Below are positions 44,064-56,060 of a DNA stretch of 64,000 nt, in pieces (the stretch's first letter is position 1; each line of letters opens with the position of its first letter). Source of the stretch: Cryptomeria japonica (Eukaryota; Streptophyta; Pinopsida; Cupressales; Cupressaceae); contig NC_081415.1 in assembly GCF_030272615.1 (NCBI RefSeq), positions 370,205,667 through 370,269,666 on the forward strand, read 5' to 3'. Made by a program: the position numbers and the translations under genes. The notes beneath the pieces are model-generated. The model was not told where the DNA came from and made no database searches. It worked only from the letters and a program-made list of their open reading frames with translations.

Positions 44064-46264
44064 AGGCATGAATTTCCTCCTGGAGTTCATCAAAAAGATG
44101 GGGGTACTGAGATCTCATCTGCGCTGCATCCTCCCATGATGTCATAACCTCGTCATAACAATCCCACTGGACCCTAACATGGTCCATCTCTCGATGTCGA
44201 AGAGATAGCATCCGGCGAGCCAAAATGCAGATGGGCTCTAAAGCTTGCTACTCATCCGACTCCACCTGCAAGGCATCCCAATCCAGAATATGAGACTCAT
44301 CATAAATGTACTTCCTCAAAACTGATACATAAAACACATCGTGGATGCGTGAAAGGCTAGGTGGCAAAGCTAGACGATAAGCAACTGGTCCTATTCTCTC
44401 AAGGATTTCAAATGGTCTGACAAAGTGAGGTGAAATCTTAGAACCCTTTCCATTAACAGATTGAACTCTTATGTGGTCGCACTCTCAGGAAAACTCTGTC
44501 CCCAACCATGAAGCTATGGTCTATCCTCTTTGCACTTGCATACTTCTTATGCCTATCCTGTGCCTCTCTAAGGCGATGTCTAATCAAAATCACCTGCTGC
44601 TCCATATCATGAACCATCTCAGGACCTATGGCTACTCTATCTTCAATGCGGTCCCAACTCAAAGGTGTCTTGCAAGGTCTATCGTACAAAGCCTGAAAAG
44701 GTGGCATCCCCAAAGAAGTGTGATGCCCATTATTATAGGCAAACTCTACCAAAGGAAGGTACTCTTCCCATATGGTCTAATGATCCATGACATACATGTG
44801 GAGCATGTCTTCTAACACCTGGTTTACCCTCTCTGTCTGTCCATCCATTTTCGGATGATAGGCTATACTGAAGTTGAGTTTGGTGCCCATTGCTGCCTGT
44901 AATGCCTTCCAAAAGGAAGAAGTCAAGAGGGAGTCTCTATCTAAGATAATATTGCATGGAATTCCATGAAGTTTGACGATATCTTGCAAGAATACCTGTT
45001 CCATTGTTGGTGTTGTGAAGGTAGTCTAAACTGGTGAGAAGTGGGCCACCTTGGTCAACTTGTCAACTATCACCATGATGGCATCATGACGATTCGCTGA
45101 CATAGGAAGACCAATAAAAAATTCCATCGATATAGTATCCCACTTCCACTCTGATATCACATGAGACTGGAGCAACCCACCTAGATGGTGGTGCTTTTCC
45201 TTGTTTCTTTGGAACTTAAGGCATCAGGCTACTAGTACAGCAATGAATTGCCACATACCTGGCCAATGATATAGCTGTCTCAAATCTGCATGCATCTTCT
45301 TAACTCTGGGATGCATTGCATAAGGAGCTCTATGAGCCTCCAACACAATCAAATCATACAATCCTCCAAAAGAAGGTACATAAATGTGCCCTCTATGGTG
45401 TAATAGTCCATCAAAATCTAATGAATAGTCCACTCTATCCTCAATACGGTCCCAACTCAAAGGTTTCCTTCAAGGTCTGTTGTATAAAGCTTGTAAAGGT
45501 GGCATCCCCAAAGAAGTGTGATGTCCATTATTATAGGCAAACTCTACTAAAGGAAGGTACTCTTCCAATCTGGTCTGATGATCCATGACATACATGCAGA
45601 GCAGGTCTTCTAACACCTAGTTTACTCTCTCTATCTATCCATCCATTTTTGGATGATAGGCTGTACTAAAGTTGAGTCTGGTACCCATCGCTACCTATAA
45701 CTCCTTCCAAAAGGAAGAAGTGAAGAGGGAATCTCTGTCTGAGATAATCTTGTGTGAAACGCCATGAATTCTAACAATATCCTACAAGAATACCTATGCC
45801 ACTACTGGTGTTATGAAGGTAGTCCAGACTAGTGAGAAGTGGGCTACCTTGGTCAACTTGTCAAATATCACCATGATGGCATCATGACGATGCACTGACA
45901 TAGGAAGACCAATGAAAAAGTCCATCGATATAGTATCCCACTTCCACTCTAGTACCACATGAGACTGGAGCAACCCACCTGGATGGTGGTGCTCCGCCTT
46001 GACTCTCTAGCACTCAAGGCATCGGGCTACTAGTACAACAATGAATTTCAACATACCTGGCCAATGATATAACTGTCTTAAATCTACATGTATCTTCTTA
46101 AGTTCGGGATGCGTTGCATAAGGAGCTCTATGAGCCTCCAACATAATGAAATCATGCAGTCCTCTGGAAGAAGGTACATAGATGCACCCTCGATGGCGTA
46201 GTAGTCCATCAGACTCTAATGAATAGTCTGCAAATTTCCCTTCCAGGGTGACTTGAGATTGCAC
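44062..46264 (-). pseudogene. Integrase plus chromodomain of E, with internal duplication
   Basis: Integrase inserts element DNA into the genome. In order: HHCC zinc domain (HPELKKIHVDLRQLYHWPG...CLEC, about 46000-46160), a degraded catalytic core, then an in-frame second copy of zinc domain and core (45430-44640), whose core keeps RDSLLTSSFWKAL and GQTERVNQVLE. It continues into the GPEMVHDMEQQ region and ends with a chromodomain (EPICILARRMLSLRHRE, VQWDCYDEVMTSWED, QYPHLF; about 44100-44250) expected to target chromatin. The two units share one frame and a 798-bp period. Several stops are present, so it is inactive. Confidence 0.85.
44636..46231 (-). repeat. 798-bp in-frame tandem duplication in integrase
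   Basis: Units about 46231-45434 and 45433-44636; TAGTCCATC at 46202 recurs at 45404 and ACTCTATC at 45431 recurs at 44634. Joint after WDRIEDRV, followed by DYSL of the next unit. 798 is divisible by three, so the frame is kept. Confidence 0.85.
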
Positions 46265-46386
46265 TACCTTACATACCTTTAGATACCACTCATCCTTTGG
46301 CAGCTGCTACAATATACGACCTCTCAAATTTGTGTCCATAGTCATGGAGCATATCTCATGATGTCTCCTACTCAAGGCATCTACAA

Positions 46387-46731
46387 TTACATTCTCTTTC
46401 CACTTGATGTAGTGAACATCAAATCATACTCACATAAAAACTCCATCCATCTCCTCTGATGAGCATTAAGATTAGGTTGAGTGAATATGTACTGCAAGCT
46501 CTGATGATTTGAATGAAGCTCAAAATGATGACCCAAAAGAAAGTGTCTCCACCTCACAAGTGCATGCACTACTACTGTAAGCTCAAGTTCATGCATAGGG
46601 TAGTTAATCTTGTGAGTCTTAAGTTTCCTAGACTCATAAGCTATAACTCGACCCTCTTGCATAAGGACTGCTCCTAATCCATCTAAGGAAGCATCTGTGC
46701 ATACCATGAAATCAACTAAGGGGTCTAGCAC
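46387..46731 (-). pseudogene. RNase H domain of E
   Basis: Open for 114 codons and typical of Ty3 RNase H: VCTDASLDGLGAVLMQ (first catalytic Asp), YESRKLKTHKINYPMHELEL (catalytic Glu), SNHQSLQYIFTQPNLN (third Asp is Asn in SNH, normally TDH/SDH), RRWMEFL. It removes template RNA during reverse transcription. The Asp-to-Asn change and a frameshift at its C-terminal end imply loss of function. Confidence 0.85.
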
Positions 46732-47742
46732 AATAATAATAGGTGCACTAGTGAGTGCCCTTTTTAGATCTTGGAAGGCCCTCTCATACCTTTGTGTCCA
46801 CTCGAATTTATTTTCCTTTCATTGAAGGGATGTAATAGGATGTGCAACCCTAGAGAACCCCTCAACAAAGCGTCTGTAGTACCTTGCTAGACCCATGAAA
46901 CTCCTGACCTCTGTCACACTAGTTGACATTGGCCAATCCAGAATAGCTCTGATCTTCGATGGGTCAACTGAGATCCCATCACCAAATATAACATGTCCTA
47001 GATATCTGACCTCTAATCTACAAAATGTACACTTTGACAGACTGCCATACAACTGATTGTCTCTCAAGCACTACAATACCTATCTCAAGTGCTCCTTGTG
47101 CTCCTTCTCATTCCAAGAATATACCAATATGTCATCGAGGAACACAATCACAAACCGGTCAAGGAAAGTGCAGAATACCCCATTCATGAGACTCATGAAT
47201 ACAGCTAGAGCATTCGTAAGACCAAATGGGACCACGGTGAACTCATAGTGGCCATACCTGGTATGAAAAGCGGTCTTGTGGATATCGTTCTCTACAATCC
47301 TCAACTGATGGTACCCTGACTTCAGATCTATCTTGGAAAACACTTTGGAACATTGAATCTGATCAAATAAGTCATAGATCCTAGGAAAGGGATATCGGTT
47401 CTTGATGGTTACTTTGTTCAACTACCTGTAATCCATACATTACCGAAGGGATCCATCCTTCTTCTTCATGAAGATGACTAGTGCGCCCCAAGGAGAGATG
47501 CTAGGATGAATGCGACCCTTCTCTAAGAGTTCCTCAAGCTACATCTTGAGCTCATTAAGCTAATTTGTGCTCATCCTATATGGTGCTCTCAAAACTGGCT
47601 CAGCTCCTGGTACAAGATCTATGTGAAAATCAATCTCTCTACTAGGTGGCATACCAGGTATCTCAGAAGGAAACACATCTGCAAATTCCTCAAGGATGGG
47701 ATGTGTTAGTGAATAGATTTGTCCTTCAACAAATACATACAC
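46732..47742 (-). pseudogene. Reverse transcriptase of E
   Basis: Copies element RNA into DNA. Readable blocks: EEFADVFPSEIPGMPPSREI and APYRMST (start), [41 protein letters not shown], catalytic [12 protein letters not shown] near 47135, then [15 protein letters not shown] and [18 protein letters not shown] in the connection. Stops at about 47560, 47422 and 47080 break the frame but there is no frameshift across it. Confidence 0.88.
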
Positions 47743-47744
47743 AT

Positions 47745-49430
47745 ACTAACTCCAAATGCCCAAGATAAAGGACAAAGAGCACCAATAGTTGGGTAGATTA
47801 ATTGATAATCTTCCTCTGAATTGAGAGGTACAGCTCCCTCTTTACAAGATTTACAATGAATTTATTATATAGTTGATACACTAACACTTTTAACCAGAAA
47901 GCATTGAAAGGCTTCAACATTTATCCATCAACACAAATAAATGCCTTCAAAACTGCAAACCTAAGAAATTTCTGAAAAGAATATTCAAAGAAGAGTTCAC
48001 AGACTCTGATTCATAACATTCTTGCTGTATAAATTCAAAGCAAAATAAGGACTCAACAATGACTAATGGCTCGATCGATACTCTCTCGTGCTTCATAGAG
48101 CAAGGGGGATCAAGCAAATCAATACAATGTGAGTCATCCAACAATCAATAATAAACATGAATTGGAAAGGATTACAGAGGTAGCTGATCATCAAATTATA
48201 TTGTGCCCATAATCAACTTAAGAAAGATTGCAAACCTAAGAATGCACAGATTCAAAGATAACACAACATTTCATTAATAACCAATCATTCTATCATCCAA
48301 ACAATTCATATGATAACCACAATATTATTTGTTGCTCCCAAAATCACAGTTTTCGGAACCCTTTTCTTTTCTTTTTTTCCCATATATATAGTCTCTCTCT
48401 TTCTTTAAAGAGACTTTCAGTTTATCAATAATTGATTCTTGAAAAGATAATTAATCAATCTTTTCTTTTATCTTTTATCCTCTTCCTGTAACTTTTTTTT
48501 TGTTTTAAATCTTCGAGTCTTTTATTCCAGAATTTTTATAGACCCATAATCAGAGATAAATAACTTTTGCCTGAGATAATATTTTTGTGATCGTTTCGGT
48601 GAGGATTTAGAAAACTACGTTTCCCAAATCATATTAAACTTTCAACACGATCCAACGGTTCAATTGAAAGTTATGCCCCCCACACCGAGCCTCATTTTTT
48701 TCATCTCAGAAAATCCGTGGTTCCAAATTACTTTGAAAATTACAAACATTAGCCATGCCAATGTTATTGGATTTTTGAACTTTTTTTGAAATCTGGAACT
48801 CACACACTTTGAACCTGCATCTGATGAATCTTTGAATTTTGAATTTGAACTTTTGAAATCGAACCTTGAATCTTGAACCTTGAACCTGCGCGCTTGAACC
48901 TGCGTACTTGAACCAAAGAAGATTCAAAGTTCAAGTTCAAAGACCAAAAATTACAATGAACCCGAAATTTGAACTTTGAAGTTTTTGAACCTTTTGAACT
49001 TTTTGAACCGCTTGAACCTTGAACTTGCAGGGTTCAATAAGAAGGCTCAAAAACATAAACTACACTCATATTATATTTTCTTTATCACTTTGTTTTCATA
49101 TTTGGCTGCGCATTGAACCTTGAACCTTTTGAACCTAATAAGGTTCAAGGTTCAAGTTCAATGACAATTGTTCCTTTGGGCTGCCATAGAAAAACCTACA
49201 TAACTTTTTACTGAGGGCTCTATTTTTTATAAAATTTTAACTATAGAATAAATAAGCTGAGCAAAACATAACCCAGAAATCATTTTTGCATAAGAGACAA
49301 AAGACTTGAGATTTAATTATTTGGGTATATGGGTAAGCTAAAAATAAAACAATTAAAATCTCTCAGCTGACATGGAGTTTGGCCACAAAAACTTTAGCAT
49401 TAAAATATTAACAATATCTGATTTTTAGCT
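47745..49430. mobile_element. 1.7 kb insertion between protease and RT of E
   Basis: The pol reading frame stops after ...TPIFLFIPKV and resumes with MYVFVEGQIYSLTHP, separated by 1.7 kb without coding content. It carries a TATA-like CATATATATAG (about 48381-48391) and a TTGAAC array. I could not find clear TG/CA ends or a target duplication, so the class is open; a decayed solo LTR is the simplest reading. Confidence 0.5.
48808..49161. repeat. TTGAACCT motif array in both orientations
   Basis: Dense TTGAACCTTGAACCT units are interrupted twice by reverse units (AAGTTCAAGTTCAA at 48917-48940 and AAGGTTCAAGGTTCAAGTT near 49139-49158). The opposed units can pair into stems. Confidence 0.85.
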
Positions 49431-49432
49431 GA

Positions 49433-50089
49433 TTATGAGACTTTAGGAATGAACAAAAATATAGGGGTAACAGGATGATCATTTAGGGAAGGCTCCTTCT
49501 CATTCTCTTCCTCTCTATCACTGATGGTGATGGCAAACAAATGGCATCCCTTTCGCATGCTCTGCTTAAGCTGCATAGCGGAAATCATACGAAGTGATAT
49601 GAGCCTTTGAATCCCTGAAATGACTATGGAGGTACCCTGATCATCCACACACTCAATCTTTTTTTGGCAACAATCCAACTTGGCTCTATGGGCATATAGC
49701 CAATCCATGCCAAGAACATTGCCATAAGATCCTAGAGGTGTGACTTGAAGGTCTACTAAGGTGGTTGTACTCCCAATTTGAAGCTGATAACCCCTAACCA
49801 CTGACTCAACAAACACTCTAGCTCCTGAAGCCAACTCCACTTCCCAACTAACACCTTGCCTAGATGCTACTAGCCCACAACGCTCCACTACCAATGGAGA
49901 TATAAAAGAATTAGTAGCTCCTAAATTAAACAAGATAGAAATACTGCTACCTTTGATCATACCTGTGGCCTCTATGACTGTGGCCTGATGCTCTACCTGG
50001 AGGTTGTCAACCGCTATGAAGACTCTATGGGACTTACCCATGTCCCCAACTGTAGGCTCTGAACCTGCCATCCTTTGATTGCCTGCCAT
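49433..50089 (-). pseudogene. Aspartic protease of E, active-site Asp lost
   Basis: Open for 218 codons. HQATVIEATGMIKG, then ISILFNLGATNSFIS where the catalytic D-[ST]-G-A is N-L-G-A, then LGSYGNVLGMDWLYAHRAKL and CHLFAITI, the usual order of plant Tekay/Del protease regions. In the family it processes Gag-Pol. The Asp-to-Asn change at the catalytic position should abolish activity. Confidence 0.87.
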
Positions 50090-51370
50090 CTGACCCTATG
50101 GACACTCTCTCGCCATGTGTCCCATGGCCCCACAAGTGAAGCAAGCACCACATGTCTGGAACTGAGCACCTTGTGACCTAGAGTATCCTTGTCCTCCTGT
50201 CCTACTCAAACCACTAAAACAACCCCTAGAGGACTGTTGAGTATGTGTCAGAGGTGTGTAAGGACCCTGTGATTGTTGGTTGCGCCTAGGACCCTTTGAA
50301 TGCCACTACTTGGGATTAAAGCCCTGCTAACCCTATGGAGGATTTTGCCTCCAATTCTACTGTGACTACTGTGGAGGAGGGGGTTTATAAGACCCCAATG
50401 TATTCCTGTGGTTACTCTTCCAGTGGGGTTTCTGAAACCCAAAAGACTACGGTATAAGGTTTCGGTTTTGATGTCGATCCCGCATGTCCTGTGATCTACC
50501 CTATATGGCAACCCGAAGGCTTCCTAGAGCTGCCATCCTAACTGGTCCTGCTATCCTGACATTCAACCCTCTAATAAACTAGTTGACGAGTAACTTTTCA
50601 TCCTTCAGGTAGTCTACGTAGGGTAAGAACTCAAAGAACTTGCTCTCATATTGGGACACGAAGAGACCCTTTTGCTGAAGGTCATGAAACTCGTCAATCC
50701 TATGCTACCTATAGTTCTTTGATAGGTACCTATCTCTGAATCTCTCTGTAAATATGTCCCAAGTAATAGTGTCCCTAGATAAATCATTCTTGTACTCCTC
50801 TTGCCTCCACCATGTGGAAGTCATCCCTCTCAGAAGGTGAATGGCAATTCGTGCCTTCAAATTACTCTCATAGGGATGCAATTTGAAGCACCTATCTAAA
50901 CTCAAAAGCCAAGCCTCAGCCTCTACCCCATCGGTGGTACCTACAAAGGATGGTGGTTGAAGACGTAAAATATCCCTGATCTGATCCCCGGGATCACGGG
51001 GTGCTCTCTCAAAAATAACTTGTGTCGCTACTGCAGGTGCCTCAGGTAAATGGACTGACTCGGTCTCATGCTCAGCCTGGGCCTCTATATGGTTAGGAGG
51101 TGGACTCCTACTCCGCACCCTACCTGTGGATCTATGACTCCTAGAATTCTGGTGCTCTACCTGATGATCTACTGCTGGGAGCCTATCGTGAACTATTCCT
51201 ATCAAGTTCTGGAGCGCAACCAAAATGTCTCTGTTGGGGTCAATCGGTTGTTCGAGAGGAGCTTCTCGATCCCCTTCTGGATCTAGCTCATCCTACACAA
51301 CATCCTCGCATACCATGTGAACACGTCTAGAACCCCTACTGTGCTTACGAGCTTGTTGTGTAACCGGCGA
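50090..51370 (-). pseudogene. Gag of E with CCHC zinc knuckle
   Basis: Nucleocapsid/capsid protein, same frame as the protease. Capsid block: PPSFVGTTDGVEAEAWLLSL, LHPYESNLKARIAIHLL, TSTWW, WDIFTERFRDRYL (50705-51000). Then YESKFFEFLPYVDYLKDEKL, an SQ/P-rich linker, and a knuckle CFTCGAMGHMAREC (C-X2-C-X4-H-X4-C, about 50102-50145). Stops near 50704, 50570, 50490 and others. No ATG is visible upstream of 51290; the N terminus is probably mutated. Confidence 0.85.
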
Positions 51371-51490
51371 CGTCCTTAATGATCAATAAAATAAAATAAA
51401 ATAAATAAATAAAATTAATAACAATTCTTAAAGAAAATAATATTAAAAGAGAAACGTAATGGAGAAAGGTTCCTAGTGTTGGAAACCTGG

Positions 51491-51501
51491 CTTTGATACC
51501 A
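51491..51501 (-). other. Primer-binding site of element E (initiator Met)
   Basis: On the minus strand TGGTATCAAAG lies three bases after the LTR end ATGACA. It is one base from the standard TGGTATCAGAG used with initiator tRNA-Met. Confidence 0.85.
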
Positions 51502-52321
51502 AAATGTCATGCCCAAACTTTTGGGCAAAAATGGAACAACATTTTTTTTTTTTAAACAACATAAATACATTAAATAATCTACATTAAAAATGCAATAGAT
51601 AAGTTTTGTCTTAACTAAGGGTTAACTCAAGATTAAAGAATGGTTTACTAAAGTTGATTTAATTAACTAAATCGATATGGTGACAATAATTAGAGAAGAC
51701 TAATTATTCTCTACAAGGGGTCATTACAACTTAATTAATTAAATTAACTAAATTAATTAATAACCCCTAATTAAAATTTCTCCAACAATTGTTCGAGAGA
51801 CATTAATTATCTCAACAGTATTTAAAATACTCAAGGCTAAATAAAATAATGTTAACTCTTATTAAAATAATTAATTGAACGTACGTGAAATACACTTTTA
51901 AATACAACTATTAAAGTTAACCAAATCAATTATTATATTCACCAAATAAATTCATTTTATGTTAAAGTCAAATTTTAAGACCCATTAGACATTTAAATAT
52001 GAAAACTAACTATATAAAATTTCTCATTAATAACCCTTGTTAATAAAATTAAATCAATTATGTGAATAATATTACCATATAAAAATTTAATCCCTCAAAA
52101 ACTAATGTAGGAATAACTTCCCTAATTAATTAATTAAAATGAAAATGGGTTTTTAAAATAACTTTCCTATTTAATTAATTAAAATGTAAATGGGCTTTAC
52201 CCATCCCAAATTGAAAAGAGTTCCCCCCCCTCTTTTCAATTTTCAACATATTAACTTTAGAACCCTAACTAGAGTTGGATTATTTCTTATAACTTACCTA
52301 TTTTTTTCTTTCTTTCCAAAT

Positions 52322-52420
52322 GCTAACCCTAACCCAAAAATGGGTTAGGGTTGCTTATCTTAACACATCTTTTTTTTTTTTTTAAATGCTAACCCTAACC
52401 CGAAAATGGGTTAGGGTTGC
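52322..52420. repeat. Telomere-like hairpin pair (5' LTR copy)
   Basis: Same two CTAACCCTAACCC/GGGTTAGGGTT hairpins as 38149-38248; the first has a G-to-A change in the loop side. Confidence 0.92.
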
Positions 52421-52650
52421 TTACTTTAACATATATTCAGTGGACAATATGAACATCTTTATCAATAGGTACAAGAACAATGCAGAGAAGGAAGGTGATA
52501 AAGAGCAGGTGAACAAGAAGGGTCATGAAAGGAGGACCAGAGCCAACACAAAGAATAAGGTCGACATCGAAGGTCGCGATTTGGAGGATATGAAGACCTC
52601 GGGAAACAACATGAAACAAATGGTTGTTCACACTGAGGAGATCCTAAATA

Positions 52651-52655
52651 GTATT
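52651..52655. repeat. Target-site duplication of element B (left)
   Basis: GTATT, repeated at 62166-62170. Confidence 0.9.
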
Positions 52656-53929
52656 TGTAGACACCTAAAAATGGTCAACGCTTACGGAGTCATACTTTAA
52701 CATTTGCGCATTGCCTCATCTTATGTTTTTGCGTCGCATTAACATTTCTCCTATGTCATGCACTTGGTCTTTATCATTTGCGAGCATCGAGTCCTTCTTC
52801 TGCCCTCTTCATTTGTCTCACTTTCGAATTAGGTCTTGTCGACAACAATTTTCAGTCATGATTTTGGTCAATCTTGTCAATCTCTTATCAACTTGTCAAT
52901 CTTGTCAATTTTGCGATCGATTTGTCATCGATCCTTGTCCTCTTCAATCATGTCAATTGGCGCATATCAATTTGGTCTCTTTATCAATATTGGTCAATTT
53001 GTCAACCAATTTCAATTATTTATCAATAAAATCAATTATCAATTCAAAATCATGATCGAATCGACATCAAATCAATCTTGCATCGAGACCTAATTGTCGT
53101 CTTTGCATTTCTAATTCATCTTCTAGGGTTTCATGATTTAATCATTTAACCTTGTTTGTCATTTCTCCCTTTAGGTTAAATAATTTATCTATTTATCCTA
53201 AGTCTTCTTGTCACAATTAAATGTTTATTTAATTGGCTAATTAATTCCTCCTATTTTTGTAAATTAATTAATGAATGAGAAATTATTAATTAATTTACCT
53301 AATTTGCATCAATTTCCTAATTTTCAAGTCATTATTTCCAACTTAATTTTCTAATTTCTCCTAAATTCCTAAATGTCTATTTCTATTTCAAAATCTTGTC
53401 ATAAATCCTTGCATAGCAATTTGTCATAAATTGTCATAAATTGTCATAAAATCCTTGCATAGCAATTTGTCATACACATGTCATAATTTTGCTATTCTTG
53501 ATTTGAATTTCCATTTGAATTGAATCATGCTAATCTAGTCTTTTTCTCCAATTTCTCTATAAATTGGATGAATTTCTTCACTCAAATCCCTTGATTCTTG
53601 ATCCCTAATCAGATTATTGAATTTCTAATCAATCACACTTCGAGTACTCTTGCGCCAATATCTTATTTATTTGCTTTCATCTCATGTGTGTGCACTTGAA
53701 GGTGAGATCCACAAACAAAGGCTATTTGGAGAAGAAAGAAGGACATGGAGCCGCATGAAGGAAGCATTTAGATCTACATTTGGTTTGCATAGTCTTTAGT
53801 TTTGAATGTTTCATTTTCATGTCTTTATTGAGTGTGTTAGGATAGATCATTGCATTTTAGTTTTTGTGATTGAGCTAATGATTAGTGTTTTGAATTGTTT
53901 TGTGATGATTTTCGAATTCCTAAGCTACA
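52656..53929 (+). repeat. 5' LTR of element B
   Basis: TGTAGACACC ... AAGCTACA. TATA-like CTATAAATTGG at about 53557-53568. It begins with a TTGACC-containing block on the reverse strand (TGGTCAACGC). Confidence 0.92.
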
Positions 53930-53934
53930 TTAAT

Positions 53935-53952
53935 TGGTGAAGCTGATGTGAA
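53935..53952 (+). other. Primer-binding site of element B (decayed)
   Basis: TGGTGAAGCTGATGTGAA, five bases after the LTR; compare TGGTGAACCCGACGTGAA in A. Confidence 0.7.
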
Positions 53953-56060
53953 CACTAACCATCTAACCCCTTAACTATGTTTTTGAGTGCTTTTGAGTTG
54001 ATTTGTAGGTCAAAAACCCAAAAACAGGGTAGTGCAGGACTTTCTGGGAACTTCTGGGCCTGTGTCAATGCATTCTGCGCTTGTGTAAAAAAAAAAAAAA
54101 AAAAAAAACTGCGCTTGTGTAAGGTAACCTGCGCCTGTGTCAAGCAACCTGCGCCTGTGTAATCCTGCACCTGTGTTATGAGTTTTGTGCCTATGTCATG
54201 AGCTCTACGCCTGTGTAAAGTCCAGAAACAGAGGTAAAAATGCAGTGTTTTACTTGAAAATTGTTTGTTTTGCATTCTATTTTCTGCTTTTTGGTTTTTG
54301 GTACTAATTATCTGTGCAGCATCTTGGCATATGCATGACAAAGACAACAAATGAAACTACTAACATGTTTTATGCAGAATCGATAGTCAAAGAATAAACA
54401 CCTCAAACTTCTAACTTGGGTTTTGCAGGTTGCCTTGGAGAAACAACTAAACTTGGTGTTTGTCATTAATGTTTTAGGCACCTAGTGATTTCTAAATAGG
54501 TTGGAATGAATATGTTTTTTCTTTGATTGTTGAGTGTGACATTGGAGTAGGAGAGTATGCTCTCGTCCTTCTTAGGGTGATCAGAAATCCAGATCTTCAA
54601 TACCATGCTCATTGTTTTGATTGTGTGTCACCTTTAGAGGGCCTGCCTTCCCGACCAATTGCTTTTGCAAGCAAGTGATAATTGTGAGAAGGGAACGACC
54701 CAAAGTGAGTACGGATAGAATACCTTGGCATTCTAACTCACTATAAACAAATACCTGATGGGAGAAAGCTTTGAAGGAAGGGTTACGTGGGAATTGCAGT
54801 TACTTGGGAAGTGATGACCCTTGGACTCTTTCTCATATCAACATCTAAGTAGGACCTCAAGGTCTAAATCGTGCTTGCGCGACTACATTTTTTTGGTATC
54901 TTGATGGGCTTAATGTCTCAATCACACTTGCGTGACATCAAGGAGTAACGCTTAACAGAAATCCTAACTAAACACCTTGTTTTTAGAGGCCAAAAAACCC
55001 TTCTAGTTGCTTGAGAAGGACAAGTTCGGATACTTGGAAGAGATACTAAGCTCACCATGGGGAGATTTCCATGGGGACTGATGCTTGGCTGCCCTGAGAA
55101 GTGAGTGCCTTGGAGGGGAGCCCATGGGGTCAAGCATCTATGTATTCTCCTTGAATCCCATAACAAGTCTACCTCTCAAGTACCTAATGTCCTTGCCTAC
55201 CATAAGAAATGTGGGAATGAGCATGATTATCTTGAGTCTAAGTTGAAATATCTTGTATTCTTTACTTGTCAAAAGTTGAATTGTATCTCATTTCAAGAAC
55301 AAGACAAATTGATTCAAAACAAGGCTAAACACAAGAACATTTCGTTCAACAAAATTCAATACACTTTCAAACATGGTTGTCAAACGTTGTTCAAAATATT
55401 GTCTCAACATTCATGTCACTTAGGTCTAGGTTCATCTTAGGTTTGCATTTTGCAAATTCATTGTCAACTACCAAGGTTAAGTTTCACCTAGGTCATACTC
55501 CTTTGCATATCAATAAGAGTCATCCATTTGCATATGTCCTCTTGCATTAAAGTCATACCATTGTCATACATTCATATTTGCATACCTTAAGTCTCTTCAT
55601 TAGGCTTAAGTCATTATCATATCATATTAGGGTCATTTGCATATTAATTGTCCTTTTGCATATAGTCTCAAAACTAGGTTTTGTCATACTTGAGTAATCC
55701 AAATCTTTGATAAACCCTAAGTCATTATTAGGAGGTCTAGACCTTATCAAACCTTTTCTCTTTTTGTCATCAATGTCATTTGGTCAAACCTAGCTTAGTA
55801 TCCAAGCATATAGGGGAGACATTGTCATTTGTCCTATTGTCACTTGGTCCTTTTGTCCTTTGAGGTCTAGACATCATTTTAATTTCCTAAGGGTCTCTTT
55901 TTAGATTTGCATTCCAAAAAGTTTGTCAAAATCTTGAAAACAACAAAAACATAGGTTGTATTCTTGCCATAGATTGCATTTTCATCTATCTAGTTTGCAT
56001 TTAGTTGCATATCATATGTTATCTTTGAAAAATTCCAAAAATATTGCATTGCATAGTGAC
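53953..56060 (+). other. 5' leader of element B
   Basis: About 2.1 kb, collinear with the leader of A. It holds the GCGCCTGTGT array, a 23-base A run (about 54086-54108) and the CCATGGGGAGATTTCCATGG palindrome at 55055. The region 55105-55440 has an open frame, but its counterpart in A is not conserved as coding, so I do not call a gene. Confidence 0.65.
54058..54225. repeat. GCGCCTGTGT array in leader of B
   Basis: About seven units of 19-20 bp (CTGCGCCTGTGTCAAGCAAC type), the first pair separated by an A run. Confidence 0.88.

Noticed and set aside
52836-53093. Small frames in the A/B LTRs (also 61087-61328, 4583-4867, 14167-14451)
   Set aside because: They lie in LTR U3 sequence, differ among copies and have biased AT-rich composition; they are not genes.
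54058-54225. Possible CRISPR-like or satellite array
   Set aside because: Short degenerate units without unique spacers, in a plant retroelement leader, present at the same site in two copies.
55105-55440. 111-codon frame in the leader of B
   Set aside because: The corresponding frame in A is disrupted and its residues are not conserved in a coding pattern; it is treated as leader.
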